A stretch of DNA of 64,000 nt from Azadirachta indica. Taxonomy: Eukaryota; Streptophyta; Magnoliopsida; Sapindales; Meliaceae. A program made the translations under genes and the position numbers. This document shows, one piece after another, positions 48,981 through 62,096 of this stretch (its first letter is position 1; each line of letters opens with the position of its first letter). The notes under the pieces are model-generated. The model was not told the DNA's origin. It saw only the letters and a program-made list of their open reading frames with translations, and searched no databases. Location: assembly GCA_022749755.1 (NCBI GenBank), contig CM040446.1, forward strand, positions 5,448,966 to 5,512,965, given 5' to 3'.

Positions 48981-50029
48981 AATGCCTTTAAGAGAAATAT
49001 AAAATAATTATTATGTATATAAACATTAATATAAACTCATTCATATAAATTGATATAATAATATTATATTATTATCACATATCTTATATTTTTATAAGAG
49101 TGAAAAAGATAGAATAATAACATATAAATTTTTAAAAATTTGGAAAATAACAAATAAAAATTATACTTTAATTTTTTATTATTTATTATTTCGTTCAAAT
49201 AAATTAAGGATTTATCTATTATAAACAATTAAAATATGTCCTTATTCATTGTTTCGTTAAAATTTATAGACCTATTTACCAATGTCCAAAGACTTATTTG
49301 CCAATATCTTGAAAATAAACATATTACAAAATATAAAATAAGAATTTATATCTTTATTATTACTAAAAGAAATTTAGATTATAACTTTATTTACTTTAGA
49401 CTAGTTTGGGATTGTTATGAATTTTAAAATAATTTACTTATGCTATATTACAAAAATAATTAATTTTAAAGAAAATCAATTTAGTATTTAGTAAATTTTA
49501 TTTTTGATAGTAATGTAAATTTCAAAATCATTTCTGTGTGTTTGGTAAATTTTATTATCAGAATGTTTTAGTAATCCTAATTATCAAAATGTACATAGTA
49601 AACAGTGATGAACGAAATTTAATTTTACGTATGTGTTTTTGTTTATATATACGCATATACACACACTATTTTAAAATAATTTATAATAAGAAATATAAAA
49701 TTTGTAATTATATTTTCAAAAAATAAAATAAGTAATAAAAAGAAAAAAAATATTTTGATTTTAACAATTTCATTTCCTAATTAAAGTAGAAATTTAATAA
49801 TTATTTTGGAGTTAATTTTAGATTGTTTTAATTTTAAATGGGTATATTTGATATTATTTTTATAAATAAATCTATTTTTAAAAGCAACTCTTTTTCTACT
49901 TTTCAAATTTACTTTAAAATGAGAAAATTTTATCAAAAATGAATATGAAAAAATTTTACTAAACACTTAAAGTAACTTTGATTACTCAAAATTTCTTTTA
50001 CCTCTTCCAATAACAATCTCAAATGGGCT

Positions 50030-50031
<2 letters not shown>

Positions 50032-50065
<34 letters not shown>
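50032..50065. repeat. TA microsatellite
   Basis: About 16 TA units in AT-rich spacer. Confidence 0.9.
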
Positions 50066-50068
<3 letters not shown>

Positions 50069-50699
50069 TTTTTTAAAATTTGACCACCAAATTCAATTGG
50101 ATGTTGATTTTGATCATGCATTAGACTACATTGGTCATTTTGATCAACTAAATAGCAAATTCCATCACAAAATGGGGTTAGAATTTTATATAAAAGGGGA
50201 TGATCAATACTTTCTAAAATTACACATATTCTCACATCATTTTTAAATTGTTAGATTCATGCACTTAAGGGAAGGTAAGATTAGACTGCACTATTTCGCT
50301 GTTAGGCATTGTTCAGGACAATTTTTCTGTCTTGTATTTGGTACAAGAACTGGACTACATAAAAATTAAAAATAATATAGTCTACACTTCTCAAATTTGA
50401 CTCGTCCTTCTCCCTGCATCAAGTCAGTATTGTACTATTTTTCTCATTTTTTTCAAAAAATAATTTTTAAAAATATTAATTATTAATAAAAAAATTAATA
50501 TATAATTAAATAATAAAAAAAATTATAGTACAATTACATATCAAACATAGTACTGTATTAAATTTCATACAATACAATCCATTACAATTCAATATAATCT
50601 ATTACGTCCTACCAAATGCACCCATAACGGTTAAGATTAATTTTAATAGTTAAAATTAAATCTAATACATGCATTATACATATATATATGTGTGTGTAT

Positions 50700-51814
50700 A
50701 AGAAAATTGACATATATCCCTTGATGTTTGAAAAAAAAAAAATACTCTCTTCAAGTTTGGATAAATAAATAAATATTTCTCATAACTTCTATTTTTGTTA
50801 GTTGACCGGTTAGATTATTATCATTTATATTTCTAAATTTTTCAATAATAATAAAAATAATAAAAATACTATTTTAGTTAAAACAATTTAGTCCCTATTT
50901 TAATTTTTTTACAATATATCTTTTCCAATTATAACAATTAGTCCCTACTTTAATATTTTTTACAATGTATTAGGATTAAATTTTTAATTTATTATTTTAA
51001 TAAAAAATTTTTAAAAAATTCAAACAATGAATAGACCAAATTCATATATTAAAATATTTTCAACCCTATTCTTTTACTTTTTTAATAATAATTTGATATT
51101 TAATTGTTAAAATTTTTTTAACATTTTATTTTTATATATAATGTATTTATTTAAAATATTATATTAAGTTCATTATATTTTCTTAATAGAAATTATGAAA
51201 ATATAAATAAAAAATATAAAAAGAAAAGAATTTGATGTCATTTATAAGTATAATTAGTAATTAAATATATTTTATATTATTGTTAATAATATACTTTAAT
51301 TTTAATTAAAATGTATAAAAGAAGAGAATTTTTATTCTTTTTATTTGTAATATATAGATATATAACATTCTATTTTTTCATTGTTATTTATATTTTCAAA
51401 ATTTTTTAAAGAAAATATAATAAATTTTAACATAATTTTTAAATTGATATACAATATATAAAAGGCAAAAAAAATATTTCATTTAAAATTTTTTAATAGT
51501 TAAATATCAAATTATTACTGAAAAAGTAAAAGAAGAAGGTTAAAATTATTTCTGTGTATGAGTTTGATTTAATTCATTATTATAATTTTTTAATAATAAT
51601 ATTATCTTTTTTATTGAAATAATAAATTTAAAAAATTCTTTAGTTCTTAGTATATTATAAAAAATATTAAAATATGGAGTAAATTGTCATAATTAAAAAA
51701 TTATATTGTAAAAAATATTAGAGTATGGACAAACTTGTTATAAATAAAATAGTCATGTCTTAATTTGTTATTATTCAATAAGTTTAAAGATACAAATAAT
51801 AATAAATGATAATA
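50700..51814. mobile_element. Fold-back (long inverted repeat) element, copy A
   Basis: The left arm (about 50700-51215) matches the reverse complement of the right arm (about 51380-51814) in order: TTATTATCATTT, a 'CTTTAATATTTTTTACAAT' block, AACAATGAAT versus AATAATGAATTAAA, and TTTTACTTTTT..AATAATTTGATATTTAA. A unique core of about 170 bp lies between. The left tip reads CCCTTGATGTTTG. The matching right tip is missing, as copy B starts there. No coding sequence. The family is unidentified; the ends resemble plant Mutator-type MITEs but this is a guess. Confidence 0.55.
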
Positions 51815-53033
51815 ACATATACCCACTCTGACGTTTGGTTTAATAAGTAGATATTTCCTAATATTTACAAAAAAAATAAATAAATACCGTTTATTTCTGT
51901 TAATTAAATAGTAATTTATTATCATTTGTGTCTCTACCCTTTTATATAATAATAATATAATATAATTTATTTAATTATAACACTTTAGTCCTTACTTTAA
52001 TATTTTTCATAATATATTTTTTTAACTATAACATTTAGTTCTTATTTAATATTTTTTTCACAATATACTCAAAAATAAATAAATTTTTTTTAATTTATTA
52101 TTAATAAAAAAAAATTTTTTAAATATAATTATTAAAAAAAAAAATTCAAATAATGAATTAAATTACACTGATGCTAAAATATTTTTAACTTTTTTCTTTC
52201 ACTTTTATAATAATAATTTGATATTTTATTATTAAAAAAATTTAATTGAAATATTTTTTAATGTTTTACTTTTACATGTAATATATTTATTTAAAAAATT
52301 ATGTTAAATTCATTATATTTTTTTAAAAATATATGAAAATAAAAATAAAAAATATAAATAATAAAAATACATGTTATATATACATATATATTACAAATAA
52401 AAATAATAAAAAATTTTCTTCTTTTTTTAATTAAAATTAAATTATATTGGTTAATAAGAATATAAAATATATTTAATTATTAATTTAATTAATAAGTGAT
52501 ACTAATTTATTTTTTATTTATATTTTCATAATTTTTCTCAAGAAAATATAAATAAATTTAATATAATTTTTTAAATAAAAATATTAATATAAAAATAAAA
52601 TGTTAAAATATGTTTCAATTTTTTTTTCACAATGTAATATCAAATTTATTGGGAAAAAAATGTTATAAATATTTTAACTTGAATTTAATTTAACTCATTG
52701 TTTAAATTTTTTTAATATTATCTTATTTTCTAAATTTTTTATTAAAATAACAAATTAAAAATAAATTTATTATTGGATATATTGAAAAAAATATTAAATA
52801 TATGACTAAATTGTTATATTTAAAAAAATATATTATAAAAAAAATATTAAAATAGAAATTAAAGTATTATAATTAAATAAAATATATTATATTATTATTA
52901 TATAAAAATATTAAGAACACAAATAATAATAAATTAATTAATTAAGTATTTAAAAAATTTATTAATTAATTATTAGAAATAAAAGTTAAAATAAATATTT
53001 ATTTATGCAAACATCACAAAGGTATCTGTCTTG
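51815..53033. mobile_element. Fold-back (long inverted repeat) element, copy B
   Basis: Same family as copy A, abutting it in opposite orientation. The left arm starts near ACCCACTCTGACGTTTGG and the right arm ends near CAAACATCACAAAGGT, its complement-like partner. The arms share TATATAATAATAATATAATA, ACACTTTAGTCCTTACTTTAA-type and AATAATGAATTAAA blocks over about 450-500 bp. The central core (about 52360-52500), with TATATTACAAATAAAAA, matches the reverse complement of the core of copy A. No open frame. The boundaries are read from where similarity stops. Confidence 0.55.
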
Positions 53034-53158
53034 TATGAAATATCAAAACACCAATTTATTAAACCGAACTTCAAGATTACATGCCATTATCCCTGCTAAT
53101 AATCTAATCAGTCGAAATATGTACATATTTCACCAAACATCAAAGTAATGTGTCAATG

Positions 53159-53161
<3 letters not shown>

Positions 53162-53215
<54 letters not shown>
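53162..53215. repeat. Compound CT then TA microsatellite
   Basis: About 13 CT units run directly into about 13 TA units. It produces an artificial Ser-Leu / Ile-Tyr open frame. Confidence 0.95.
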
Positions 53216-53222
<7 letters not shown>

Positions 53223-54147
53223 CATATACACGCACGTGGGCCCATATGCACCATTTTTATGCTACTGACCAACTATTCATTTAGGGAAATAGAAGTGGAA
53301 GGAGGTGCCAGTGGATATGAGGTTTATCTAAGAGCACGATGTTGGAGAATCGACGACCACTTGATCATAACCCACATGGGTTCTGATGCGATTGCAGAGC
53401 TCAGCTTCCTCCTCAGCCGTAATTTTATTTAGCAAATCTCATCCGTCAGATGATCCACATCTGTATATTGTTAACGTATGGCGACACCACACGCGACAAA
53501 AACCAATTAATACTCTGCCAGCTTTCTCTGTCTTTTACTCGCATTCGGGAAATTCCAAACCAGAGGCGGGATATTAATACCCTGGAATTTAACCCTTTCC
53601 GCAATCTCCTTCACGTATTTATCTGACGCTCGCGCTTGAGATAATAACAAATAGATCCCTGTATTTTATTAAAAAATAATAAATTATCAATATATTTTAA
53701 TTATGTATAACAAATAGGTCCCTTCTTTGTTTAGCGTTTAGCAGTGACCTGATAAAAGGACTTGTATTAATCAACTAATCATTTAGTTTATATTTAATAA
53801 TATTGTGAAATAAAAGTTGTATTACTTTAATATTTGTATATATTCTTCTGTCGATCATAAATTGTTTAATGAAATGAAAGTTTTTAATGGGTGGTTTAGA
53901 TTATGTTTAACACATTTAAAATATGTCGAATATAAAGATAATAGAAAGTAAAAATTTGATGTTTCGTAAATATAGCTTCTCACCTTTGTCTAAAATCTTT
54001 AAAAAAAAAAATTAAGATGAAAGATTTTCTGAACAAAGGGGAGACAGGAAATATTAGGTCAAGTTGTCGATCAAGTAGTTGGATGGGATAGATCGTGATC
54101 ATACTGGGCTACATGCACAGCAGAATATGTAATTTGCTTACAGAGGG

Positions 54148-54149
<2 letters not shown>

Positions 54150-54179
<30 letters not shown>
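54150..54179. repeat. GA microsatellite
   Basis: About 15 GA units between non-repetitive flanks. Confidence 0.95.
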
Positions 54180-54184
<5 letters not shown>

Positions 54185-54391
54185 TGAATGGGTGAAGCGC
54201 AGAACCGACCAATCACATCACGATGAGGAAAGCAGAATCACGGATGTACAAGATTACAAAAGAATCCAGCCACTTCCTCCATTCAAAAGATAAACACAAT
54301 AACATGATATCCCACTTCATAGACAAAATCAATCAAGCAACAACAACACTGTCATATCCATTGATCATGAATGAGATTAATGAATAATGAA

Positions 54392-54426
54392 TATGTATGT
54401 ATGCATGTATGCATGTATGCATGCAT
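54392..54426. repeat. ATGT/ATGC tetranucleotide repeat
   Basis: Alternating ATGT and ATGC units, about nine in all, followed 85 bp later by a CA run (about 54510-54531). Confidence 0.85.
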
Positions 54427-57235
54427 CAGCTCCATTGCTGATTGTCTTTCTCTCTAACCACCAATCCATTCACGACTGCTTTGCTGTATTAATTGTTTTC
54501 TTTATATATACACACACACACACACACACACGCATAATTCTCTTCTCCTGTGCATGACTATTCATTATTCATTTGTACGATAAATTACAAAAGTAAAAAA
54601 TCTCTGTTGTTTATGGGCTTCCATCCTTCTTGAATCTAAAACCATGTCTGAAACCCCCAAAGCATCCAGCTACATATTGCAGTTTTTCGACTTCAAACAA
54701 TCGACAGTTATATATGTACATATATACACCCAGGGAACAAATCAATAGTTCAATAAATTTACGCATATATTCATATATTATTTGTTAATCAATAGATTCA
54801 TACACTTTCAATGATTAAAATTGAATATAACATATGCACTAATATGATACATTAATTATATGTATTATATATACTTTCAATCATTAAAAGTGCATATATA
54901 TCTATGTGTACGTATATATATATATATATGTGTGTGTGTAAATAGTTAAGTTATGTTAAATAATTAGTGTAATGTATATACATTTTTATTTATGTATAAT
55001 TCATATTTGCTTTTAGTTATGTTTTTTTTTTTAATTATTAATTAATTGTTAAATAAATTGATTCATACAAAACCACAAATTATAAAAGATTTGTAATTTT
55101 ATAGACATCAAGTTGGTAGGAGTAATTTAATTAAAAATTTTCATAAATTAAAAAATACCCTAAATTTTCGTGGATCTCAAGTTCATATATGCATGAAATA
55201 ATTCATGAAAATAATATATTTGTAGATAACCTTATCTATGCATATAATGAAATCCATTATAAAATATAATGTATAACAGTATAAATCCAAACTATAGACA
55301 TGGAGAAAAGAGTGCATTGCAATCCATCGAATTGATTAGTGTCATTTCATGTGGCCCCTATCATGTTTTCAGATAAGGACACTCTTAGAAATTCTTTAGT
55401 CATATAGATCTTTTTTCTTGTTTATTTTCCCTGAATTTTAGGCTGTGATTCATGCAAATTAGCCCATGGAATTCCACTATCTGCTATGCTCATTGGTGGT
55501 ATTTTTTAATGTAAAAGAATGGATAAGAAGATTATGTACAAAGAAAGATGCAAGTAGGGTTCATGTGGGTGACTCCGTGCCTGAAAGTTGTTTCAAGAAA
55601 ATACTTTTTTAGCAAAAGGAATTTGTACAAAAAAGCTTTTCCAAAAAGCACTTGTAATACCATTTGATTGCTTGTTTTTCTTCGTTAAAAAGCATTTGAA
55701 TGCTTTTTCTTAAAAAATTTAAAAATCTCAACACATCGTGACATAGTTTGTGAGATTCATATTTAATAAAATCTCTTAAATTTTATTCTTTTTTATCTTA
55801 TGTAATATGATAAGACTAACTTTTAACACGTATCATATTATTATTATTTAATATAAACGTTTGAGATAAAAAGTAACCTACTTTTGAATTTTTTTTGTAT
55901 ATTAATTCATAGTATACGATAAGATTTAAGGAAATAGGATCGAAAAGAAAAATATTCAAAATTTTCTTTTACTAAGAAGTTTTATCAAAGGAATAAGAGT
56001 TGTTTTCTGTTTTAAGAAAATAGTTTAATTGATTTAACATTTTAACATGAAAATAGGAGGTTAACGGATCAATTTTCTCTCCCTAATTTCGGGAAAAAAA
56101 AATTCTTTAATTTGAATTTGTGTACAGAGTGGAATGAATTTAGGATTTGTGAAAACGTTAAAATAATAATAATAATAATAAATTCAGATAAAATCAATAA
56201 ATTATTGATAATCCATGTACATATTAGAATATTATAAGCCAAATGTAAATATTCGAGATGCTAATTACTAAAAGATTAATTAATGGGCTTTGGTGAAATT
56301 TTCACCAAAAAAAAAAAATCATGGAAAACAGTACATTATCTTAGCTTATTTCGGCCAATTTCAAATCAAACAATTACAAGCTCATAAAAAAGTGCAATAT
56401 TAATTAATTATCCGTACTTGTATGAACCCTTCATTTATGTCTTAACTGATTAGAAAACAAGTAATATATAAACTGCCAAAACTGAATTAAATTAAACAAA
56501 TAAAAAAACCGATTTCAAAAAATAAAAAATAAAAAGGAGGATTAATGTGAAGGTAAGTAAATAACAATTATTGGAGAGAAGAGAATAGAATGATCATCGA
56601 TTATTTTTACATTTATTAAAAAGTTAATTATTAATCTGATCATGATCAAATTATGGGGTCCCTTTTACATGCTTCTCGTGAATGTTAATCCTTTCAATCA
56701 TACTCAATCGATGCTTTAATTTTTATTTTATATATATATATATATATATAGAAGAAATTAAAATCTTAATTAATTAAAGAATGGTTAATTGATTCTATAA
56801 TAGAGCTAAATGAAATTGTGTATATTCACTTAATAGAAACCCTGAAGGTTCCTTTCCCTACGATGAAATTCCATTATGTTACCCTTCCAGGGTTTTGATT
56901 TAACATAATTTAATACATTGGCCTATGCAAGTTAAATCAGTAGCTAGCTACCATTAATTGAGAAACCCAAAATTTAATAGCAGCCAAAATCACTTTAATG
57001 AATCAGAAGATAAGAAAATGGCAATAGCAGGAATATGATCAATACATGTGGAATTATGCGTTTGTATGGTAGTATGCCAACTAGCAAAATTTGACAGCTC
57101 TCTTTTTGAGTCTAGCCCATGTTCACGTGGTCTGCTTCTTGTTAGCTAGGGTTTTAAATTTATTCCAATATTTAATTTATAATTATTATTTTTTATATAT
57201 TTTTTCTTTTCTCTTAATACCTTACTATTCATTCC

Positions 57236-57244
57236 TATATAATA
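57236..57244 (+). promoter_or_regulatory. TATA box of the proline-rich protein gene
   Basis: TATATAATA lies 89-97 bp before the start codon at 57333. A start about 30 bp downstream gives a leader of about 65 nt, rich in AGAGA and AAAG, with no ATG in it. Confidence 0.6.
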
Positions 57245-57332
57245 CCTTTGCTTTCTTCTCTAAATCTTCATCAAACACTCTCTTAATTTGTTACAGTACA
57301 AAGAAGAGAGAAAAAAGAGAGAACAAAGCAAA

Positions 57333-57914
57333 ATGGACTCCTCCAAAATTTCAGCTCTGCTTTTCATTTGTATGATTTTCATCTCCTCAGCCACTCCCAT
57401 TCTTGGCTGTGGAGCTTGTGGCAGGCCTGCACCGAAACACAAATCTAAGGGCAAAAACCCTAAAGGACCAATCACTCTTCCTCCCATTCTTAATCCTCCT
57501 GTTCACTTGCCTCCGGGGACTCTCCCACCAATCAAACCACCAGTCACTCTTCCTCCGGTCACCGTTCCCCCAGTGACTGTTCCCCCAATTACAGTGCCTC
57601 CCGTGACTAACCCACCAAGCGGAAAGGCTTGCCCACCCGGAAAGCCATCACAGCAGACATGCCCCATTGACACTCTGAAATTGGGTGCTTGTGTCGATCT
57701 TCTTGGTGGGTTGGTGCACATTGGTCTCGGTGACCCAGTTGTTAACCAGTGCTGCCCTGTTCTTCAAGGACTCGTGGAGCTCGAAGCTGCTATCTGCTTG
57801 TGCACAACCCTCAAGCTGAAACTTCTTAACCTTAATGTTTACGTTCCCATTGCTCTTCAGCTCCTTGTGACCTGTGGAAAGACACCTCCTCCTGGTTACA
57901 CCTGCTCTCTTTAG
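57333..57914 (+). CDS. Hybrid proline-rich protein (HyPRP) with eight-cysteine domain
   Basis: A secreted plant cell-wall protein of the hybrid proline-rich type, 193 aa, single exon as usual for the family. Residues 1-25 form a signal peptide ending TPILG, followed by CGACG. Residues about 35-98 are a basic then proline-rich spacer with repeated TVPP/TLPP units. The C-terminal eight-cysteine motif (residues 110-191) has the full order C110, C120, C140-C141, C155-x-C157, C181, C191 within PIDTLKLGACVDLLGG-type family sequence. This fold is shared with lipid-transfer and 2S albumin proteins. HyPRPs are often tissue-specific or stress-responsive; which applies is not visible. I chose ATG 57333 because it opens the signal peptide; the frame extends upstream only through non-ATG codons. 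No homologous tandem copy is present, although such genes often cluster. Confidence 0.93.
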   Translation: MDSSKISALLFICMIFISSATPILGCGACGRPAPKHKSKGKNPKGPITLPPILNPPVHLPPGTLPPIKPPVTLPPVTVPPVTVPPITVPPVTNPPSGKACPPGKPSQQTCPIDTLKLGACVDLLGGLVHIGLGDPVVNQCCPVLQGLVELEAAICLCTTLKLKLLNLNVYVPIALQLLVTCGKTPPPGYTCSL

Positions 57915-58283
57915 ATCCTAGTTAGGTACATATATATACTTCATCCTATATATCTCAAACCCTCGGCATATATAATTTACTCTTAATGGCCAACGCTCTT
58001 TCTATTTTTAAGAGAAATTTGATGATTACACGAGCTCATTTACTTTACTTTCATTGCACAAGCTTAGTATATAATCACTTGCTGTTCTTGGATTTCTAAC
58101 CTAGTACATTGTAGGCAGTCTGAATTATGAAAGAATTTTTTTTTTCTCCAGAAGCTGAGAAAATATGTTCTAGCTGGGAATTTGAAAGTAATTTCTCTAT
58201 TCAAGATTAGTCTCATTAAACATATGCTTTTCAATTTTTGTTTTTTCTGTGCTTCAATAGATTATTGAACAAATAATACACAC

Positions 58284-58325
58284 ATACATGGATACGTATA
58301 TATATATATATACGTATCCATGTAT
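58284..58325. repeat. Perfect 42-bp palindrome
   Basis: The sequence equals its own reverse complement over 42 bases: arms ATACATGGATACG and CGTATCCATGTAT flank an alternating TA centre. It lies 370 bp after the HyPRP stop codon, beyond the usual 3' UTR length or near its end. Confidence 0.95.
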
Positions 58326-58457
58326 AGGTACATCATGTATTGCCTGTAAATTAACTGTTGGCTGATTAGATATATATATCATGTTGAGTGGTTGCAGGTA
58401 GCTTAGATTCATGGATATTCAAGGATGAAATCGACATGAGAGGATGTCGACGCACTC

Positions 58458-58460
<3 letters not shown>

Positions 58461-58509
<49 letters not shown>
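58461..58509. repeat. CT microsatellite
   Basis: About 24 uninterrupted CT units, the longest microsatellite in the window, followed by GTGTGCG. Confidence 0.95.
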
Positions 58510-58514
<5 letters not shown>

Positions 58515-61500
58515 CGTTGGGATTGTAATGTTTGTAAACCATTTGTTTTTATATGATTATTGCATGTGAGTTTTAATGTCTTTAACATGGAAGCAATTAT
58601 CAAGATTGATTTTCTCTTAATTTTCTTGCCAACATACATAGATATTTTTGTTTCATGTCAATTTAATTTTTAATTTTCATCATTTTAATTTATAAATATA
58701 TATAATATACACGTGAAAAGCTGATTGATTAACGCATGTCTCATTGAAGAAATTAAAAATGGAATTTGATGTTAATAATTAAACTAAAATTATTAATATT
58801 AGATGTGAAATAGAAGCATAACACTATCAATTAATTCAACTTAGCTTTTGGATTTTATGTATATCAGTTCGCTTTGGGGGAATTCCAATTAGCTAATAAA
58901 GTGAATGAAAGGGACGACTAAGAAAGAGTCTTTTACTTTTAGGAATCTTTCAATTTCCACACAATAATAAAACTTTTTCCTGCAGAAATCTATGGGTGAA
59001 GAGTGGAAATTTACACCTCAATGATTGTAGCTTTGATTTACAAATAATTGGAGAGAGAAGGATTTCATCCACATATATATATATATAATTTAATTAATAA
59101 TACTCAACATAAAATTGGGATATGTTAAAAATTATATAATATTTACTAATAAATGCTAATTGTTGTATGGTCATCAATATCTTATATTAAACTACTAATT
59201 AACATCTCATTTCATATATATTAATCTCTAGATTTCGATCCTTCTCAATCATTACCGTAGATTCAATAACTCAAAATTGAAGGCATAAATTAAAAAACCT
59301 TAATTTAATTAATGATACTTTATATATATAATTAGTATGAATTGTAGACATGTGAGATTTAAAAAATTATTCACCAATACATCAACAAGACGTGTACACA
59401 ATATATTATGGGGCCATTCTTTTTGACAATTAATTAGTGAATATCAAGGACAAAGTACACACACACACACAGATATATATATCTTTAATTTTAAACCCAT
59501 ATGAAAACAAATCTCAAGATAATTAGTTAATTAACTCAACTAAATAGAAAAAAATACATAATTACCTACAAATACAATGAATCCCCTAATATGTTGTACA
59601 AAGATCTTTTACATGTGATTTGAATTTATCTAACTTTTTTAAAAAAAATTTATATGTGTGCGTATATGTGTGTGTATATATATATATTTGTAATTGTTTC
59701 AGATCAAAATTTATTTAATTCATTGTATTTTTATTTATTAACTATCAAGTAGAAGCATATATTTTATTCATATAAAAAGCTTTATATATTAGAAATGAAT
59801 CTTAGTTTATTTAAATGTGATAAATAATTAAATATGTTGATTATAACCTTCATATTCTATATAACAATTTATAATAGTAAATGTTTACATCTTTTCTCTC
59901 AAAGTTAAAAAGGGGTTGAGTCCCCACAGTGGCGTTGAAATATATTACCTTAAAATTGAACAAATCTCGCTAAATTGAGCGTAAATTTTTATAAATGATA
60001 TTAAAATTGTACCTATCTTGATTCTAATAGATGTTCAACTATAATATCAGTAAATTAGACATTTAATTATATTACATTAATATAATTTTTTTTTAAGAGG
60101 TAAAAACCCACCAAGAGGGTGTGAATATTGGGAGCCAAGTAGGGCTAATATAAGTTAAAGTTAAGGGACCACCATAAACTAGGGCACATGAACTTTATTT
60201 GTCTTGTATGTTCTTATAACATGGGGTGTCTGTCTGTTTATGGGTTGCACAATCGATGATGAAGAGATTCCTTCCGTGTATATATTCTTGTTCTATTATA
60301 GAAATTATAGAATGAATATAGTAAATCAAGTATGGAATAGAATTGTTTCATGATTTTAGTAAGTATTGTTGTCGTTTTGAGGGGGTTGTCACTCATTATT
60401 TATGCTAGATTTAATTACAGTGAAGTTAACGTATAAAAAGAAGGGCATTCAACTAAGAAAAAGTTTGAGCCAAATTGAGAAAACATTTAATTAATTTCTG
60501 CCCTTCACTGAAATCTCCTCACTTCATTTATGGATGAATAATGATAACGAATTGCATGCGTATAATAAAATAATAGCACGAAACTAACGAAACACTTCTT
60601 CTTCACCGTAATTACGATTCCATTTGATATCTCATCGAATTTAAAATACTATTCGATCCTTTTGTTTTTCAAACTGTAAGTAAACATCAAACCATGAATC
60701 TCTCATTTTTATTTCGGGAACAAAGAAAATAGTTTTTGAAAGCAATTAATTGCAAATAGTCTCTTAGTATCAAATGGATCTGGTCTCGGAAATCCTTCTA
60801 CAACACTATATACTCTGCAGGTAAATCAGTTTTTTTTTTTTTTTTTTGGTCCAAGTAATTAAACTTACAGCTTCATATTTTTTTTTTCTTTTTTAAAGGT
60901 GTGAAAGAATTAAAAATTTTCATGAGCAACATCTTGGTATGATAATAAACCCAGCAATTTTGCAGACGCCATAAATGATCTTAGTAAATAAAAAGCGAAA
61001 AAAAAAAAAACTTATATAAGAGATTAGTGACCATATTTCCAAATGATTTATCAAAGATTTCGGTCACATGTAAACTTTAAAATTATAAAATAAGAATTTG
61101 TTCAGCATTTAGGTGTTACAACCTTGAAATGATATTTGTTATCGAGTAAAATTATTTGATCTGAAATATAAGTTAAAAATTACCAAAAACAGACAGTTTA
61201 CAGGACATGCTTTAGCAGTAGTAGGTAACACCATGCATAATTCAGCTCAAACAAAAATGAAATTAAAGACTCCCATAAACAACCTTGTTTTCGAAAGAAT
61301 TTTCCTCTTTTAGTCTTGTAATGTAGTGGGTGCATGCCCTACGAGTCAAAAATTTGAAGTGGTGATAATAGGGTAGAAGTTGAAAATTGGAACTGTAGGT
61401 AATTAATCAAATGGAACATAGTATAATAACCTAAAGAATAAAATCCTAAGGCTAAGGCTAGTAATAATATTTAGGTGCTATACATGTACAAAGAGAATAT

Positions 61501-61536
61501 TTGTCAAGCAAAATCAATGACTTCATTTCTCCTTCT

Positions 61537-61567
<31 letters not shown>

Positions 61568-61983
61568 TTTTCTTACTTACCTAAAAATGTACCAAAAATA
61601 TAGGGTAACACAATAATTAGGCCTATATTGAAGTTCGGAGTTTGAGTTATATGTTGACTTAAGTTCCACTGATTGAATTTTTGGAAGAATATTTCTCTCT
61701 TTTTCTCTCGCCAAACTTTGATGTAATGTTCTCGTAATATCGAAATATTTTCATAATTTTTAAAGGTACGATTATTGTGAGATGAAATTATTTAGGTTAA
61801 ATATTAATGAAGAAATGTGTTCTACTAAAAATTAGTGTGATCAAATATTTATTTTAACTTTTTTTTTCATAGGATAATAAAACTATTATAATATTAAATA
61901 AATGTCTTAATTAGGACGTAATTGGTTGGAACGAATCAAAGAATAATGGAAAGAAATATTATTTATTCTTTTGAAGATGTTTT

Positions 61984-62096
61984 TGTTGGATTACATGAAA
62001 ATGAGAGAATCATTATTCATTTTTTTTTGTTGGATTACATGAAAATGGAAGAATCATTATTCCTTTCCTCAAAATGGAAGAATCATTATTCCTTTC
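61984..62096. repeat. Short tandem array, 45-bp and 41-bp spacing
   Basis: TGTTGGATTACATGAAAATG occurs at 61984 and 62029, each followed by a GAATCATTATTC block. A third, shorter copy (AAAATGGAAGAATCATTATT) follows at about 62071. The flanks (GGAACGAATC, GAGGAATCATGATTTC) resemble a MITE end but were not resolved. Confidence 0.65.

Larger units (their letters stand above)
47353..50690. other. AT-rich gene-free region
   Basis: Long AT-rich spacer. A diffuse repeat rich in GTTCGATT-like words lies at about 48545-48980, and a TA microsatellite at 50032-50065. Open frames here are short and compositionally biased; none looks real. Confidence 0.6.
53034..57235. other. Gene-free region upstream of the proline-rich protein gene
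   Basis: Contains long microsatellites, a GC-normal island at 53220-53640 and another non-repetitive stretch at about 54050-54480, then AT-rich spacer leading to the promoter of the proline-rich protein gene. I checked for common conserved plant microRNA sequences and recognised none. No supported gene. Confidence 0.55.

Noticed and set aside
53148..53432. 94-codon frame beginning MCQCSSLSLSL
   Set aside because: Its first third is a translated CT/TA microsatellite. The rest has no recognised similarity and no splice context.
54050..54480. Possible microRNA precursor
   Set aside because: No conserved plant microRNA was recognised and no long imperfect hairpin was found apart from the ATGC/ATGT repeat.
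57260..57721. Minus-strand frames over the HyPRP gene
   Set aside because: Gly/Thr-rich shadows of the proline-rich coding strand.
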